A stretch of 64,000 nt of DNA from Durusdinium trenchii. Lineage: Eukaryota; Sar; Dinophyceae; Suessiales; Symbiodiniaceae. The position numbers and the translations under genes are program-made. Under the pieces are notes generated by a model, which had not been told where the DNA came from, ran no database searches, and was given only the letters and a program-made list of their open reading frames with translations. Where the stretch lies: positions 302,954 through 366,953 of the forward strand of contig CAXAMN010003570.1 of NCBI GenBank assembly GCA_963970005.1, given 5' to 3'. Position 1 is the first letter of the stretch. Each line of letters starts with the position of its first letter. Below are positions 52,301 through 63,598 of the stretch, in pieces.

Positions 52301-55056
52301 CACTAGAATCAAGAATAAGTGCACAACAAAGGCCGAGCGGGCGGGCATGAAAATGTTCAGCGGCACACAAGGTTCTGCCGAGATGCATCGTTCCCAAATA
52401 CACGACAATTGCAAACAGGACGCCAGCCCACACGACAGTTGGGAGCGCCAGCATCATGCCTGAATTCTGTGGGCACATCACAAAAGTTGCTGATTGATGC
52501 TAGTCCATGCAACAAAAAACAGCAACAAGACGCGATCTCGCCTGTGACAAGCAAGCGCAACTCATGGCAAACCAAGAAGCCTCGCAGGAGCCTTGCAGGA
52601 AACAAGGTGGTTCTAACAATTGGTGGTCCGTGTCTCATGCACGGCCAGAAAAAAATAGTATACTTGAGTTGCGAAGTCATGCCAGGTGCAACAGCCAGCC
52701 TTCAGACAGTCGCCTTTGTGTATAATTTGCAGAACTCACAGTTTGCACATTGCACACTTAACATATCCCAACATATACAGTCTCACATCATCCTACTTTG
52801 TTGGATCTATTCGGCGAATATTCGGGTACAAGTATGATCGGATTCGCCAGCCTGTAGGGGCCTGTATGTATAACTATATGGTGCAGGGATTGTGGCCGGA
52901 TTGTTGTTGCTGAAACTGGCTCTGCATCCGAAGAAGTGATCAATCCATACCGCACCTAGTGCTGTCTCCGACGCCTTTGAAACTGCATTGACGCAGTCCA
53001 TCTCAAACAACAATACACGTTGCAAATGCTTGTGAGGGTCAAGAACTAAGCTTTCCTCGCCTAGCAAGACGAAGCAATCGGAGAATACGCATGACACCAG
53101 CAATGGCAAGCACTGAAGAACCATCCCCCTGGGGTGGAGGCGCGATGCCACCACAAGCTTCACGATTCTAATAGCTTCTTGTTACTAGTAGTAAGGCCAG
53201 GAGCTCCGTCGTTGCTCCTAGTAGCGATGCCCTTTGTTCCAAGTAGCTTCTTGTTACTAGTAGTAAGACCAGGAGCTACTAGTAGCATCCTTGCTCCTGG
53301 TAGCGATGCCCTTTGTTACCTAGTAGCTTTCTCTTACTAGTAGTAAGGCCAGGAGCTACTAGTAGCGTCCTTGCTCCTAGAAGTGATGCCCTTTGTTCCT
53401 AGTAGCTTCTTGTTACAGTAGTATGGCCAGGAGCTACTAGTAGCGTCCTTGCTCCTAGTAGCGATGCCCTTTGTTCCTAGTAGCTTCTTGTTACCAGTAG
53501 AACGTCCAGGAGCTACTAGTAGCGTCCTTGCTCCTAGTAGCGATGCCCTGTGTTCCTAATGGCTTCTTGTTACTAGTAGTAAGGCCAAGAGCTACTAGTA
53601 GTATCCTTGCTCCTAGTAGCGATGCCCTTTGTTCCTAGTAGCTTCCTGCTACTAGTAGTCAGGCCAGGAGCTACTAGAAGCGTCCTTGCTCCTAGTAGCG
53701 ATGCCCTTTGTTCCTAGTAGCTTCCTGTTGCTAGTAGTAAGGCCAGGAGCTACTAGAAGCGTCCTTTAAGTAGCGATTCCCTTTGTTCCTAGTAGCGTCC
53801 TGTTACTAGTAGTAAGGCCAGGAGCTACTAGTAGCATCCTTGCTCCTAGTACCGATGCCCTGTGTTCCGAGTAGCTTCCTGTTACTAGTAGTAAGGCCAG
53901 GAGCTACTAGAAGCGTCCTTGCTCCTTGTAGCGATGCCCTGGGTTCCGAGTAGCTTCCTGTTACTATTAGTAAGGTCAGGAGCTACTAGAAGTGTCCTTG
54001 CTCCTAGTAGTGATGCCCTGTGTTCCGAGTAGCTTCCTGCTACTAGTAGTAAGGCCAGGAGCTACTAGAAGCGTCCTTGCTCCTAGTAGCGATGCCCTGT
54101 GTTCCGAGTAGCTTCTTGTACTTTTGAATTTGGCCGAGGCACACTACCTTCTGTTTCCGACATGATGGCCAGAGACACGGAGAAGACCGTCTCACCAGTG
54201 CCAATAAGGATGATCAAGGTGTCCTCAATCTTCCGAGTAGGGCTGAAATACATTACCAATTATCAGAGCAAGTGAAATGCACTTGGCACTCGGTGATCAA
54301 AAGCTCTTCTCAATATCCAAGGAGCAAAGAAACCTACTGGATTGAAAGGAGAACAGTACCTACAGGCAAAGTCTGACTCTGCCTATGGAGGTTGGGGCTG
54401 TGTCTATCAACTGCTGTTATGCAATCGAGGTTGACGGCTTTTATGATAGGCCTTGCTGACACCGATCAATCGCTTGTCACCGCAAGAGCATATTACAGGA
54501 AAGGTGGATGTTTCTACTGTATCTTTCGATGAAGCGGCCAAATGCTTTGCTGACGAGCCTTATCCCAACGGATCGAAGTCTCAACACCAACTCCACGACA
54601 AAAACAATATTGAAAATGACCTCAGAAACAATGTACTGGCGTCTTCACAACGACAGTCGTGACACTGGGCCGCTGGCATGGCAAATCAGAAAGGCCTTGA
54701 TACACCGGGTGACAGCCTTTTTGGCAACACCTCGTTTTCAACACAAGTATGACTTGACTTATACATACGACAGCCTGGGTGTTCTTCGTTCTCAACCCAA
54801 TTGCTGCATGTTATGCTTCTTTGCACTTGCCAAGAGTCAATGGAAAGCTCCGGTGCTGCATGTGGATGATTGGTCTCAATCCTCGCAAAATCCGTTTTGC
54901 TATGCTGGCCATTGCTCGGGATGGTGACCACTCCAGGATGGCTTTGCTACCAAGCATCTCTAGCTCAAAGCCAATGAAAATTGCATAGATCAGAATGGTC
55001 ACAGCTGTGCAAATTTCAGCCTGCGTGGCCAATTTCCTTTGCGCAAGACTTGGATC
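49050..55056 (-). CDS. Voltage-gated cation channel, single 6-TM domain, multi-exon
   Basis: Short minus-strand exons in linear order encode S1 (54951-55056), S2 (about 54500-54640), S3 (54148-54242), S4 (about 53056-53128), S5 (about 52360-52466), pore (49909-50043), S6 (about 49717-49787) and post-S6 helices (49321-49375, 49200-49244, 49050-49112). Each is bounded by plausible AG acceptors and GT donors. Product: a membrane channel opened by voltage that passes cations, with a single-domain layout and a BacNav-like TxExW pore, as in protist EukCat-type channels (family knowledge). N- and C-terminal exons are not identified. Two tandem repeats and, downstream, a LINE fragment lie in its introns. 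It has the same orientation as the paralog at 62.3-63.6 kb. Confidence 0.75.
49717..50043 (-). CDS. Pore-loop and S6 exons of the channel
   Basis: The pore exon (49909-50043, 45 codons) reads LHQYFGTFGLALWSHFVIVT, then METWPDVADAVLEV and LWGVYFV, ending at a phase-0 GT donor. TMETWP is the selectivity-filter position, with one Glu per subunit. The next exon starts at 49787 after AAG and reads VFICVSSMSLMNLVTGVIAE, a typical S6 inner gate. Its homolog in the neighbouring gene is SIALMNLVTA. A single-domain channel would act as a tetramer. Confidence 0.85.
50380..51380. repeat. 22-bp tandem repeat, about 45 copies, with assembly gap
   Basis: The unit GACCGGGACACCATCAAAAC plus AT repeats with small variants (CCGTC for CCATC, CACAACAT for AAAACAT). 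The period of 22 is not divisible by three, so the short frames through it have no meaning. It lies in the intron between the S5 and pore exons of the channel. The 10 N at 50971-50980 show that its true length is unresolved. Confidence 0.93.
50971..50980. other. Assembly gap (10 N) inside the 22-bp array
   Basis: Ten undetermined bases stand within the tandem repeat; the gap size is probably a placeholder. Confidence 0.99.
52360..52466 (-). CDS. S5 exon of the channel
   Basis: After an acceptor CAG the frame reads MMLALPTVVWAGVLFAIVVY, then LGTMH. A run of L-ALPT-W followed by about 15 hydrophobic residues is typical of S5 after the S4-S5 linker. Its position between S4 and the pore fits. 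The donor is uncertain. Confidence 0.65.
53056..55056 (-). CDS. Voltage-sensor exons S1-S4 of the channel
   Basis: S1 reads AEICTAVTILIYAIFIGFEL between TTAG acceptor and GGT donor. S2 reads IFNIVFVVELVLRLR, with the buried Glu and basic residues usual in S2. S3 reads IEDTLIILIGTGETVFSV, with the conserved Asp. S4 reads GVMRILRLLRLARRGKL, with Arg every third residue, the gating charges that sense voltage. S1 and S3 exon edges are clear; S2 and S4 donors are uncertain. The sequence of four segments in correct order and strand makes chance unlikely although each exon is under 120 bp. Confidence 0.72.
53165..54120. repeat. 79-bp tandem repeat, about 12 copies
   Basis: Units read GGAGCTACTAGTAGCGTCC, TTGCTCCTAGTAGCGATGCC, CTTTGTTCCTAGTAGCTTCT and TGTTACTAGTAGTAAGGCCA. 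Each contains the perfect palindrome GCTACTAGTAGC and related half-sites. The array fills nearly all of the intron between the S3 exon (ends 54148) and the S4 exon (starts 53128). A single inverted copy is found at 63239-63335. Confidence 0.95.
54430..54947. other. Intronic sequence around the S2 exon
   Basis: Apart from the S2 exon on the minus strand (about 54500-54640) I see nothing here. Plus-strand frames across the region look like shadows. Confidence 0.35.
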
Positions 55057-56035
55057 CTAAGTCCTGGCAGTCCTGGCCTGTCGAGAGTCAATCCACGCCT
55101 TTTGCGGTGCTTGTCCATCTCTCCTCATAGCGGTTTTGCCCGCTGAAAGCCGATCCGCATATTCTCTGGCCGTCGTGCGTCTAGCCCATTTTGATGACAA
55201 CGAAATCAACGAAATGGAATCATATTTCACACCACGAGGATGCTCGAGAGGAGTCCGTGACGTCTCCGTAGGTGTGTTTGCTAGCAAGTCTCAATTTGAA
55301 GAACTTACAGGGCCAGAACGATTGCAGCAAGGTGACCGTCTTGATGGAAAATTTAAGCCAAAAGAAAGGCTTTATGAACAAATGAAGGCAAAGTCGCACG
55401 GACGCCGTGTACAACAATCACAACTCAGCAAACTCGAGCTAGCCAAAAACCCCCAATTAGCGGCTACGCAGGCGATGCCTATATCGCGGCCCGAGAAAGG
55501 GCAGAAACGTTGCAACGAAATGCAAGTACGACATCTAGAGCAACACCCCTTTTAGACTTAAAGCAAAAGCAACGACTCACTGACACTCGACTATCTTTGC
55601 CGACAATGTTCTCCAGTATCTTGGCCAGTTCTCTCAAGACTTTGGAGCTTCGCCTTGAGCACTGTCACGAGATGTCATATACAGGTGGCAATCAACAAAC
55701 AAATGCAATTTCACACGTTTCAGGATTGCTTCATGCAATAAATCATGCAAAGCATCTTCAATTGTTCCTCAGCATGTCCATCAACCTTGGGCAAACATCT
55801 GCAAAACAGCCTCTCAGAAAGTACTCTTGGTCATACATAAACTTGTCACGCCAAGGACTTTTCCAGGTGCCATGTTGTCACTTGCCACTCTGAGCAATGA
55901 ACCCAGTTGCTCATATCCAAGTGCTCAAAAAACGCTTTGGAAGCTAGACTTAGAGTTTCTTCTATATCCATGCTGTCATTCAAAGGCTGCTCCATGCTTC
56001 CATCAATAGCGGTTAAGGTTCTGATTCTTCAGTGC

Positions 56036-56096
56036 TGGTTGGTCGGTCGGTCGGCCGGTCTGTCTGTCTGTCTTTGTCTGTCTGTTTGTTTGTTTC
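56036..56096. repeat. Compound tetranucleotide microsatellite (GGTC)n(TGTC)n(TGTT)n
   Basis: The run changes from GGTC to TGTC to TGTT units without a break, as expected from stepwise mutation of one ancestral repeat. Confidence 0.85.
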
Positions 56097-59000
56097 GCAT
56101 GGATGCAACAACTGTGTGTCTGTATAGTCTGGGTTTCAGGAACCAGAGCTACAAACACAAAAGCTGAGCCAAACATTGGGGACATCTCAATTGGCCGATC
56201 TGGTTTCTTGCAGTCTTTTCAGGGCAAAACCCTTCGTGTGCACTCATGGGTCCAGGACCAATGCAACGCAAGAACAATTGTTAAAAAAGACCCACCTCTT
56301 TGATTGCTGCTGACGTAGCTTCAAGACTTCCAGAGTCCATGGCCTGCTTTGAAAAGAATGCACTTGGAAGCGTGGAACAAGGAATGAAGAGAAAAGGTAG
56401 GAGCAAAAGGACAAATAATGTAAAAGATACCCAGAATCTGCACTTCGCTTGTTGTTGATCGTGGTCGCTCCTGTGACCTTTCGCAGCTAAATGTTGCCTG
56501 CATCAGGACCTGCAGAAAAAGTTTACACCAAACCATCGCCGCAATCAACAGATCAACGTTGTCAAATTGCAATATGCATCAACAAACTACAATAGAACAG
56601 GCTTCGGATGCAAGCAACTGAAACAGTACTGGACGTCCAATAATGTATATCGGTTTGCTTGAACTTGAAGCAAAAACGTGCCTGGTACTGCTGGATTGGA
56701 TCTTGCTCCTCATTCAATTCATGTGGCTTTGGTGTGGCGGACTTTGAAGCCCCACTACAATTTGACGGGGTGGGGCCTGCATTGTCGCTGCAAAGTAACT
56801 AAAGTCGCAAGACTGCAAAATAGAACCCGGCCTGGGAAAGTCGCATGCATCGAACCTTGTTGGACAAGCAGAGTGGGACTTGACTTTTTGAAGTGAGGAG
56901 GCCATCACTACTAGGGTGGAGGCCATCGCTAGTAGGTTGGAGGCCATCGATATTAGAAACAAAGGGAAAAAATGTGCAGATTTTCAAGCTCCCACCTTCG
57001 CCGCTGCCCAGGCAAATCCATATCGCCTGCAGCGATGCTCCAGCCGCTGCTTGACCAGAATTTAACCCCATTAAAATTGAACTGAATGCCATTGAGCCAC
57101 TTCCACTTGCTGCTTTCTGAGCATCCACGGACCCGGGCCCAGTACCCTGGCAAGTTTGCAAATTGCAAGAGTTGAAATATTCATGTAGGAAGGCATGCTC
57201 AATCAGACACTTGTATAAACTGCAAAAATCCACGTACAGGCGAGAAAGTCAACAATTCACTCTCTAAATGCATGGTACCCGCTGGTACCCTGATATGTAC
57301 CTACATGGAGCTGATTTCCATTCTATAGTAACAGACACCATGGGCTTTAAAAAATTTTACACCAGCATACGCCCCAGATATGCAAAAAATATGTCTGGAC
57401 AGCACCCTGCAGTGGCACCAGCTCCACAACACACACAGGAACCTCTTCTTGTACTGGAAGAAAGAACCTTCCAGCACCCTGTCTCCACCACGCGCACAGC
57501 CAGCTCACAGCACCGCCACCCAACACCGGCACCCAGCACCAGCACTAGCCCTGGCACCCTGTCTCGAAAGCGCACAGCAAGCTCATTCTTATTTGAAGGA
57601 ACACCATAGCTGTCGCTATCTAAAGACAAACTTTGCACTGATTGTTGGGTGGACTCATGGAGGTATCAAGGGCAGCTCATCAACTGTTAACTTGGCGTGG
57701 TACATGACCGCTACTTTGCGCTGAAAGTATCGTTTTGGTTGGCACTGTCAAACAGCAAACATGATTGATAATGACTACAAATTATGCTGCTTAGCACAAC
57801 AGAATACAATCCACATGCCAGAGATACGAAGGACACTGCTTCTGCACAATGCACTTGCCTTAAACTTGCAGAGTGAAGGGCACCGGCACAAGCTGTCTGA
57901 AATCAACTCAAATCTTGGCCAGACACACAAAGGATCTGCCTAAGTGATGCCAATTGTATCCCTCATCTTGCGAAGACTTGGCACAAGGGAACCCCTTGAG
58001 GACTTGGCAAAGCCTCTTGCGGAACAAACGGACTTCCATCAAACGCCTCTCCTATAATGACGTCCTTGCAGGTCAGTTGAACTTATCTTGGCCTAAAAGA
58101 AAGGTCAAACAGGAAGAGTGTCCTCTTTCTCCCGCAAGAGTGCAGCTGGAAAACAGTGGCGGTTCAGCTCGCCTGCGTACGCCCGCCTGATGCATTGCAG
58201 GCAAACAGTGACGAGGAACAGTGACGTTCCAACAGCACTCGCCGAGGGCTTTGCAATGTATATTCATCGCAACAGTCGCACTTGGACTGGTCCCAGGCTC
58301 CCTGGATTGGCAAAAGACCCACCGAATACAAAAAGACAAGGCTGTTTGACACCACTTCCCAAAGCCTGGACCAAGACACTGCATACCAGCCTTGGTTCAG
58401 ACTAGGCACAACCAAAGTGACGTTATTGGATTGGAAAGACAATGTCCGGTCAGAGTGGTCAATTATGCAAAGTAGGGAGGAAACGAGCAGACGTGTTCTG
58501 ATTGCAGTTTCAGAACAGAATGCATATATATATATATATAAACATCCTGGTCTCCCTTGGCAAGGAACAAGCAACCAAAACACAGAATACTCTTTTTCAC
58601 TGTTGGGTAGATAAGCTCTGACCATCATCAGCCGCCCCATGTATAATTATATACAGTATAACAAAGATATAGAGCCTGCGAACCAGCCATCCTCTTTAGG
58701 CAACATGCTCTTTCACATGTGCTTCAAGCGCGGGAACCTGCAGCATGAAACAACGTTTGTCGGGTACAATTTGTGCGCAGGGATTCGTTACAAAAACTAT
58801 CATTCTGCTGGGGCGAACCTTCAGTGTTCTGCATCCTAAACGAAGGAGTGCCTCAGTGTCAGACCATGCAGGGATGCGTCTTGCCGCCGTTGCGGTCTAC
58901 CCGGTTCCCGGTGCTCTGCAGCTTATTGCTTATTTTCCCTCTTCTGTTGAATTATTCTTGTCTTTGTGTTCAGAATTTTCTTCTTCATGGTTCTTAACAT

Positions 59001-61828
59001 GGCCGTCCCCCGCTCTATCTGCTCCTAAAAACAACATTTGCCAGAAGCCACATCGACAAAAATTCATCCTTGAAGAAACCCACAAATTATATACCCAAAG
59101 GCGGCAAGGGTACGCTGCCGAAGACATGCTTGTTTGAATCCAGAATTCACATACGGTCGGACGGCCAAGAGACCGTGAGACGTAGAAAAGTACAAAGCAA
59201 ATTGCACCGGCATAGGCCCAGCTTCTATTCCAAGCATTTCCCACAAGCACATGGCCAGGTTGAAGGCCTTTCCAGCTCTGAACCTTGTCGTTCCCACAGA
59301 TAGCCGTTGGCAAGCTTATGATATAGAAAACAAGCTCCAGGGGTGGGTAGGCACTCTTCTTTTCTCTGTGTACTTTCCCTTCGTGTTTTCCTTTCTTCTT
59401 TCCTTTCAGGTTTGCAGCTTCTGTTGCCTGGCTAACGCCGAACCTGTTGTCTGCCCACTTGGGAAGCCATGTTTGACATCCAAGTGCTAGGCTGGTTCTT
59501 GGATTCAAGCCGAGGCATTATGCTTGGTTGGCTTGATGGACCTCAAGTCCTAATTATGTTGAACCCCGCCATAACTTCCACCTCCCGTCAAATCTGATTT
59601 TGGCTGGCTGATGCAGCACACAGCAAAAAATCTGTTGCAGAGTTCCCAAGCCAGCTCTGTGAACATGCCGCCAGCTTTTTTTGCAACCCCAGTTTCATTC
59701 ACAAAATGGATCGAAGCCTGGAACATCCTGGAACCCTGAATAAAGTCGACTAAGCTTCGCACACAATTGAGAGTCGCCTCAACATCTCCGACGCTCAGCT
59801 TGGCCCTCACAACTCTTTATGTTGTGAATTTGATGTTGGGATTCTGTTCCTTGTGAACAGAAATCAGAAGCCATCAGCCCAAATGGCACAATCAAGTACT
59901 AGCTTGGCGCATGTCTCTTCATTGCTTTTGCCTTCTGCTTTTGAAGATCCCTGGAGCCCAATATCGTCGAGAAATCGTTGAGTTTTGAAATCAACAGAAC
60001 CATGTGCACTGGACTTTCCGGTCTTTTTTACACTCAAACTGGTCCAACTCGCCTAATCCACCACATGTGCGAGTTGGATTGAATCAGCACTGCAATGCAC
60101 TGCATAGCTTCAAGCGCCCAGTGAAAGTCATCGCATCAGTCTTGGGTAAACGCAAGACAAACCAGTGGACTTCAGTGAAGTTGGATGGCCAAGGTGTGGC
60201 TTGGGCTCAGACCCTGACTCAGGACTTCAAAATTGTCTGCAAGCATCATACTAGCCAAGTTCGCTTGCTCATCAATTCAAAAATGCACGTCCAAGACTAA
60301 TCCAGTCTATCGCTTCTTTTGTGCTGCCCAGCAAAGGACCAAAGCTCAAAGCTGGTACATGATGCCTTCCATACCGGCTGTTTCTTCAGTCCTTTGGACA
60401 AGAAACCCAAAGCCTGTCGGAAGTTCAATTCCCCGCAAAGAACACGTCTTGCCGCCGGAGTCCAGGATGGGAAAAAGCACCAATTCAAAGAGATCGAACC
60501 TCTGGCGAACGGTCATATGTTAAAGTAATTACCGTCCAAACTCTGAACACCTAGCAATCAGAAACCTGCTACTGCAAGCTTAACAATCACGCGAGTTGGT
60601 GCCCCTTGCCTATGCACCTGGGGATGCAGCAAGTTTTTCATGTGAGACAGCCCGCGTTTGCAAACCAAGTTGTTGGCTCGGCCTATGTATCTAGAGGGCA
60701 CTTAATCCCAACTATGTGGCTCCGCCACTCATTGACTCATTTTTTTACCTCGGTTCTTGTCCTCACGCACCTCAGCTTTCAATGCAACGGCTGAAGAATC
60801 GCAAATTGTAACAGGCTTGTGGTGGTATTTTTTGCTTGTCAAGGCACTCAAGAAAGCAGCATGCGGAATGTCTCAGATGGGTTCTGCAAGCTCTGGTCTG
60901 CCTTCAAAATCAACGGAAACATGGAATTGCTGGCAATCTGTTTCACTGTGCATCAGCAATAAGTCCCCACAACAAAATCCGAAGATAGAGTCCGGCTGTC
61001 GTGTAGGTTCTCTTGCTTTTGGTCCAAATCGGGTGGTCACCCCTTTCAGGTCCTAAGTGCGCCTGAACCGGCTGAGGCGATGTGATGTGTTGAGCTTGTG
61101 GGCCCTGCACACGCCATGACTCACGTTGGCTCAGGTCAACCCCACAAGAACTACAGAGAATGGAGACAGCGTGAAGGGCTTCAACAGGCTTCAAGGCATG
61201 GCATCATGTTGCTTGAAAGAAGTGTGCCTTGTTCCACCGGGCACGATGGGAATAATATATAGCCGAATGGGCAAATAGAGGAATGGGAGCAGTGTGAGTG
61301 GGAGAACGTGGGGAGGAGACAAGCCAAGCTGGTGCTAGGTCCAGACTGAAGACCAAGCAAGAGAGCATTTCAATTGTATTTCACTTGAAAGTAGGCTCAG
61401 GGGGGACAACGGCTTCAACGGCTCCTGCTTCTGGATGTTGAGGAAAAGTCTCACAATTTGGCAGAAACAATAGGTTGCCCACCACAATACGTTGGAGTTT
61501 CGTGAAGCCGCATGTTCGGGAACGTGGATGAATATTGTGCTGTAAGGGCAGGCATAATAGTAGCGTAGTTATATTATATAGTCAAGAAATGACGGGCACG
61601 GCAATAGAACCTGGCAAGGCTGGACCCAAATTGTGGCAAAAGAAAGCCTATATATATATATATATACAGTAACTGTTTTGGGCCCGACAAGGTGAGAAGA
61701 TGTGAATTGAAAGGCCGTGTCCACACGATTGGATTGAGCAAATTGCTGAAAGAAACTGAAGGGCAACAGGCAACGCTTGAATTGTTGAAGAATCTTGGAA
61801 GAAAACGGCGATTCTTAAGGTAGCAGAA

Positions 61829-62155
61829 AGGAGGGAGGGAGGAAGGGAGGGAGGGAGGGAGAGACAGAAAATATGCACACCTTGGCGAAACAAATTGTAT
61901 GGTTGGTGCATTGCCTTATTAAGTTACACTTCAACAGGGTCTTAGGTGTGCTTTTTGCCCTAGACAGGCAGCGTTGCAAATCAAAGTTCGTGCCTGAGCC
62001 AATGTCTGGTGTCAACATGTCGAACCAGTCTCTTCTCTTTCCTTTTCTTTTCTCTTCTCTTCTCTTCTCCTCTCCTCTCTTCTCCTCTCCTCTCCTCTCC
62101 TCTCCTCTCCTCTCCTCTTCTCCTCTCTCGCTCTCGCTCTCGCTCTCTATATGTC
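61829..62155. repeat. GGGA run and long pyrimidine tract
   Basis: A GGGA/GGAA repeat lies at 61829-61861. A tract of almost pure C and T with CTCTC units, ending in CTCGCT units, lies at 62030-62155. On the minus strand this is a purine tract. The frames rich in Arg/Glu that cross it are artefacts of the repeat. Confidence 0.85.
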
Positions 62156-62324
62156 TCTCGCAATGGCTCTCTGAAGTGAAGAAGTGAACTTGAGGAAAGG
62201 TGGGAGCATTGCAGTCTGCAAATGTTGTTTCTTTCCATTGGTTGAAGGTACAAGAAGTCAAGTCTAAAGTTGAAGGAATAATGATCAGTACGTATTCACA
62301 TGATGGACAGAAAGAATTCCCAAC

Positions 62325-63598
62325 CTGGAAATTTTGAAACATCACGATGATCTCTTTCAAAGTGTTCAACCGATGCTCCATCAGCCGGAGAAGCTTCAAA
62401 GTTTGCACTGTCCTTCAAGATCATTTCCGCAGTGAAACCATTGCTGTCGTGGGCATCTCTTGAATTATTACAAGTGCTCTTATAAAAGCCTTCTAGTTAG
62501 GTGGAATGTCCAACACTACAAATGGCCAAGGATCTCAAGTGGTACATCTCGGAAGAAAATGTCCAAAAGGCCATCGACCTGAAGTACAATGTGAGCATCA
62601 CGATATGATATGGAGCTGAAGGTAGTGCAGCTGCTTAGGGTCCCAAACAAACTCATCTTGCGATAGTTCACCTCCACCATCAACATCAAGGATTGCAAAA
62701 ATCTCCTCGACATTCTGACACTTTGATAGTCAGAGCTCTTTCACAGAGAGTAAACCACACCTGACTTGACTTAAACACAAACAAATGGTCGCTACACTCA
62801 GCATGTCTTTAGAGCGAGGAACCCCAACTGTATTAGGTTGATGTACAAGTCCACAACTTTGCTCGACAGCAACAAAATGTTTGACACATCGACGCAGGCG
62901 GCGAATCTCATGAGGAGGCCCCGCTCGCTTGAAGCTTACGTAGTTTGATGAGAATTCTGTGTCCCCAGTGTCAGAAACAGATCCTCCCTCACCTTCATGC
63001 TGCTGATTCCACTCTTCTCAAACAGCTCTTTTGGCAGCACGTCCATGGGGACAGCCTCGATCTCCTGCACACTCTTGTGGGTCAAGCCAATATTAGACAA
63101 CACATGCAAAGTCTTTAAACTGTCAACAAATGCTTGTTCTTTTGAGTGTCCTCCAAGGAAACATTGCCGTCTCCATTGGCATCCATTGCATGGAAGACTT
63201 GCCGGATCTTTGGAACCTGCTTGACTCACAAGTAGGGCAAAAAGAAGCTACTAGGAACAAAGGGCATCGCTACTAGGAGCAAGGACGCTACTAGCAGCTC
63301 CTGGCCTTACTACTATATACTAACAAGAAGCGAGTGTCTTCATTAGCGAGACTCGGACAATCCTCTATGAATTTATCTGCTGAGGATCTGCTCGCTTCAG
63401 CTTCTCTTGAAGGTCGACTTTGTCAGCTTCCTTGTCATTTTGGGCATTCTCCAATGCACCTTCAACCAACACCTCGTGATCAAAATGACTGGGAAACCAC
63501 TTCCGCACATTCATGTCAAATTGTTCCTTCAACTGTTGCAGACAAGGCACGGCCGTTACTAGGTTCATCAAGGCAATGGAAACTATCAAAATAATCGC
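62325..63598 (-). CDS. EF-hand voltage-gated cation channel, 3' exons, partial
   Basis: Minus-strand exons in order: S6 AIILIVSIALMNLVTA (63551-63598), GALENAQNDKEADKVDLQEK (from 63472), first EF-hand DANGDGNVSLED (in an exon starting at 63216), helix FVDSLKTLHVLSNIGLTHKS (about 63070-63135), second EF-hand DVDGGGELSQDE (62649-62714), GLLDIFFRDVPLEIL (about 62527-62578) and LKLLRLMEHRLNTLKEIIVM (62325-62407). The EF-hands would bind calcium and modulate gating. Upstream S1-S5 and pore lie past the right edge. Between the first EF-hand and the next helix the reading frame changes without an obvious intron, so the gene may be a pseudogene or have a missed junction. Confidence 0.72.
62579..62648 (-). 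other. 70-bp GT-AG intron in the EF-hand channel
   Basis: The donor follows the second EF-hand (GAT GAG TTT|GTTTGG) and the acceptor is ACTTCAG|GTCGATGG. Joining gives QDEFVDGLLDIFFRD, as expected of the EF-hand exit helix in this family. Confidence 0.65.
63239..63335 (-). repeat. Single copy of the 79-bp unit in a channel intron
   Basis: Read on the minus strand it matches the 53-54 kb unit (GCTCCTAGTAGCGATGCCC, TTTGTTCCTAGTAGC). It lies between the post-S6 exon and the first EF-hand exon of the second channel, about 20 bp from the acceptor. Confidence 0.9.
63473..63550 (-). other. 78-bp intron, stop-free and in frame
   Basis: The boundary reads GCC|GTGCCT at the donor and CACGAG|GTG at the acceptor. 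Removing it joins SIALMNLVTA to VLVEGALENAQ, the continuous S6 seen in the family. Its length is 26 codons and it has no stop, so retention would add 26 residues just after S6. Confidence 0.6.

Larger units (their letters stand above)
55057..62324. other. Region between the two channel genes, mostly unassigned
   Basis: This 7-kb stretch must hold the missing 5' exons of the first channel and 3' exons of the second, but I could not identify them. Protein-like frames without known domain lie at 55136-55555 (plus, 139 codons, VVRLAHFDDNEINEMESYF) and 59550-59810 (minus, KLSVGDVEATLNCVRSLVDF). Simple repeats at 56036-56096 (GGTC/TGTC/TGTT), 58524-58542 (AT) and 61651-61669 (TA) punctuate it. Confidence 0.3.

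Noticed and set aside
61379..61470. Possible terminal exon of the second channel (minus, PNCETFPQHPEAG)
   Set aside because: A single short open stretch with a stop. Splice signals and family similarity are too weak to include it.
61815..62408. 197-codon minus ORF with ERGEERRGEE repeats
   Set aside because: Mostly a reading of the polypurine tract. Only its first part overlaps a real exon (LKLLRLMEHRLNTLKEI).
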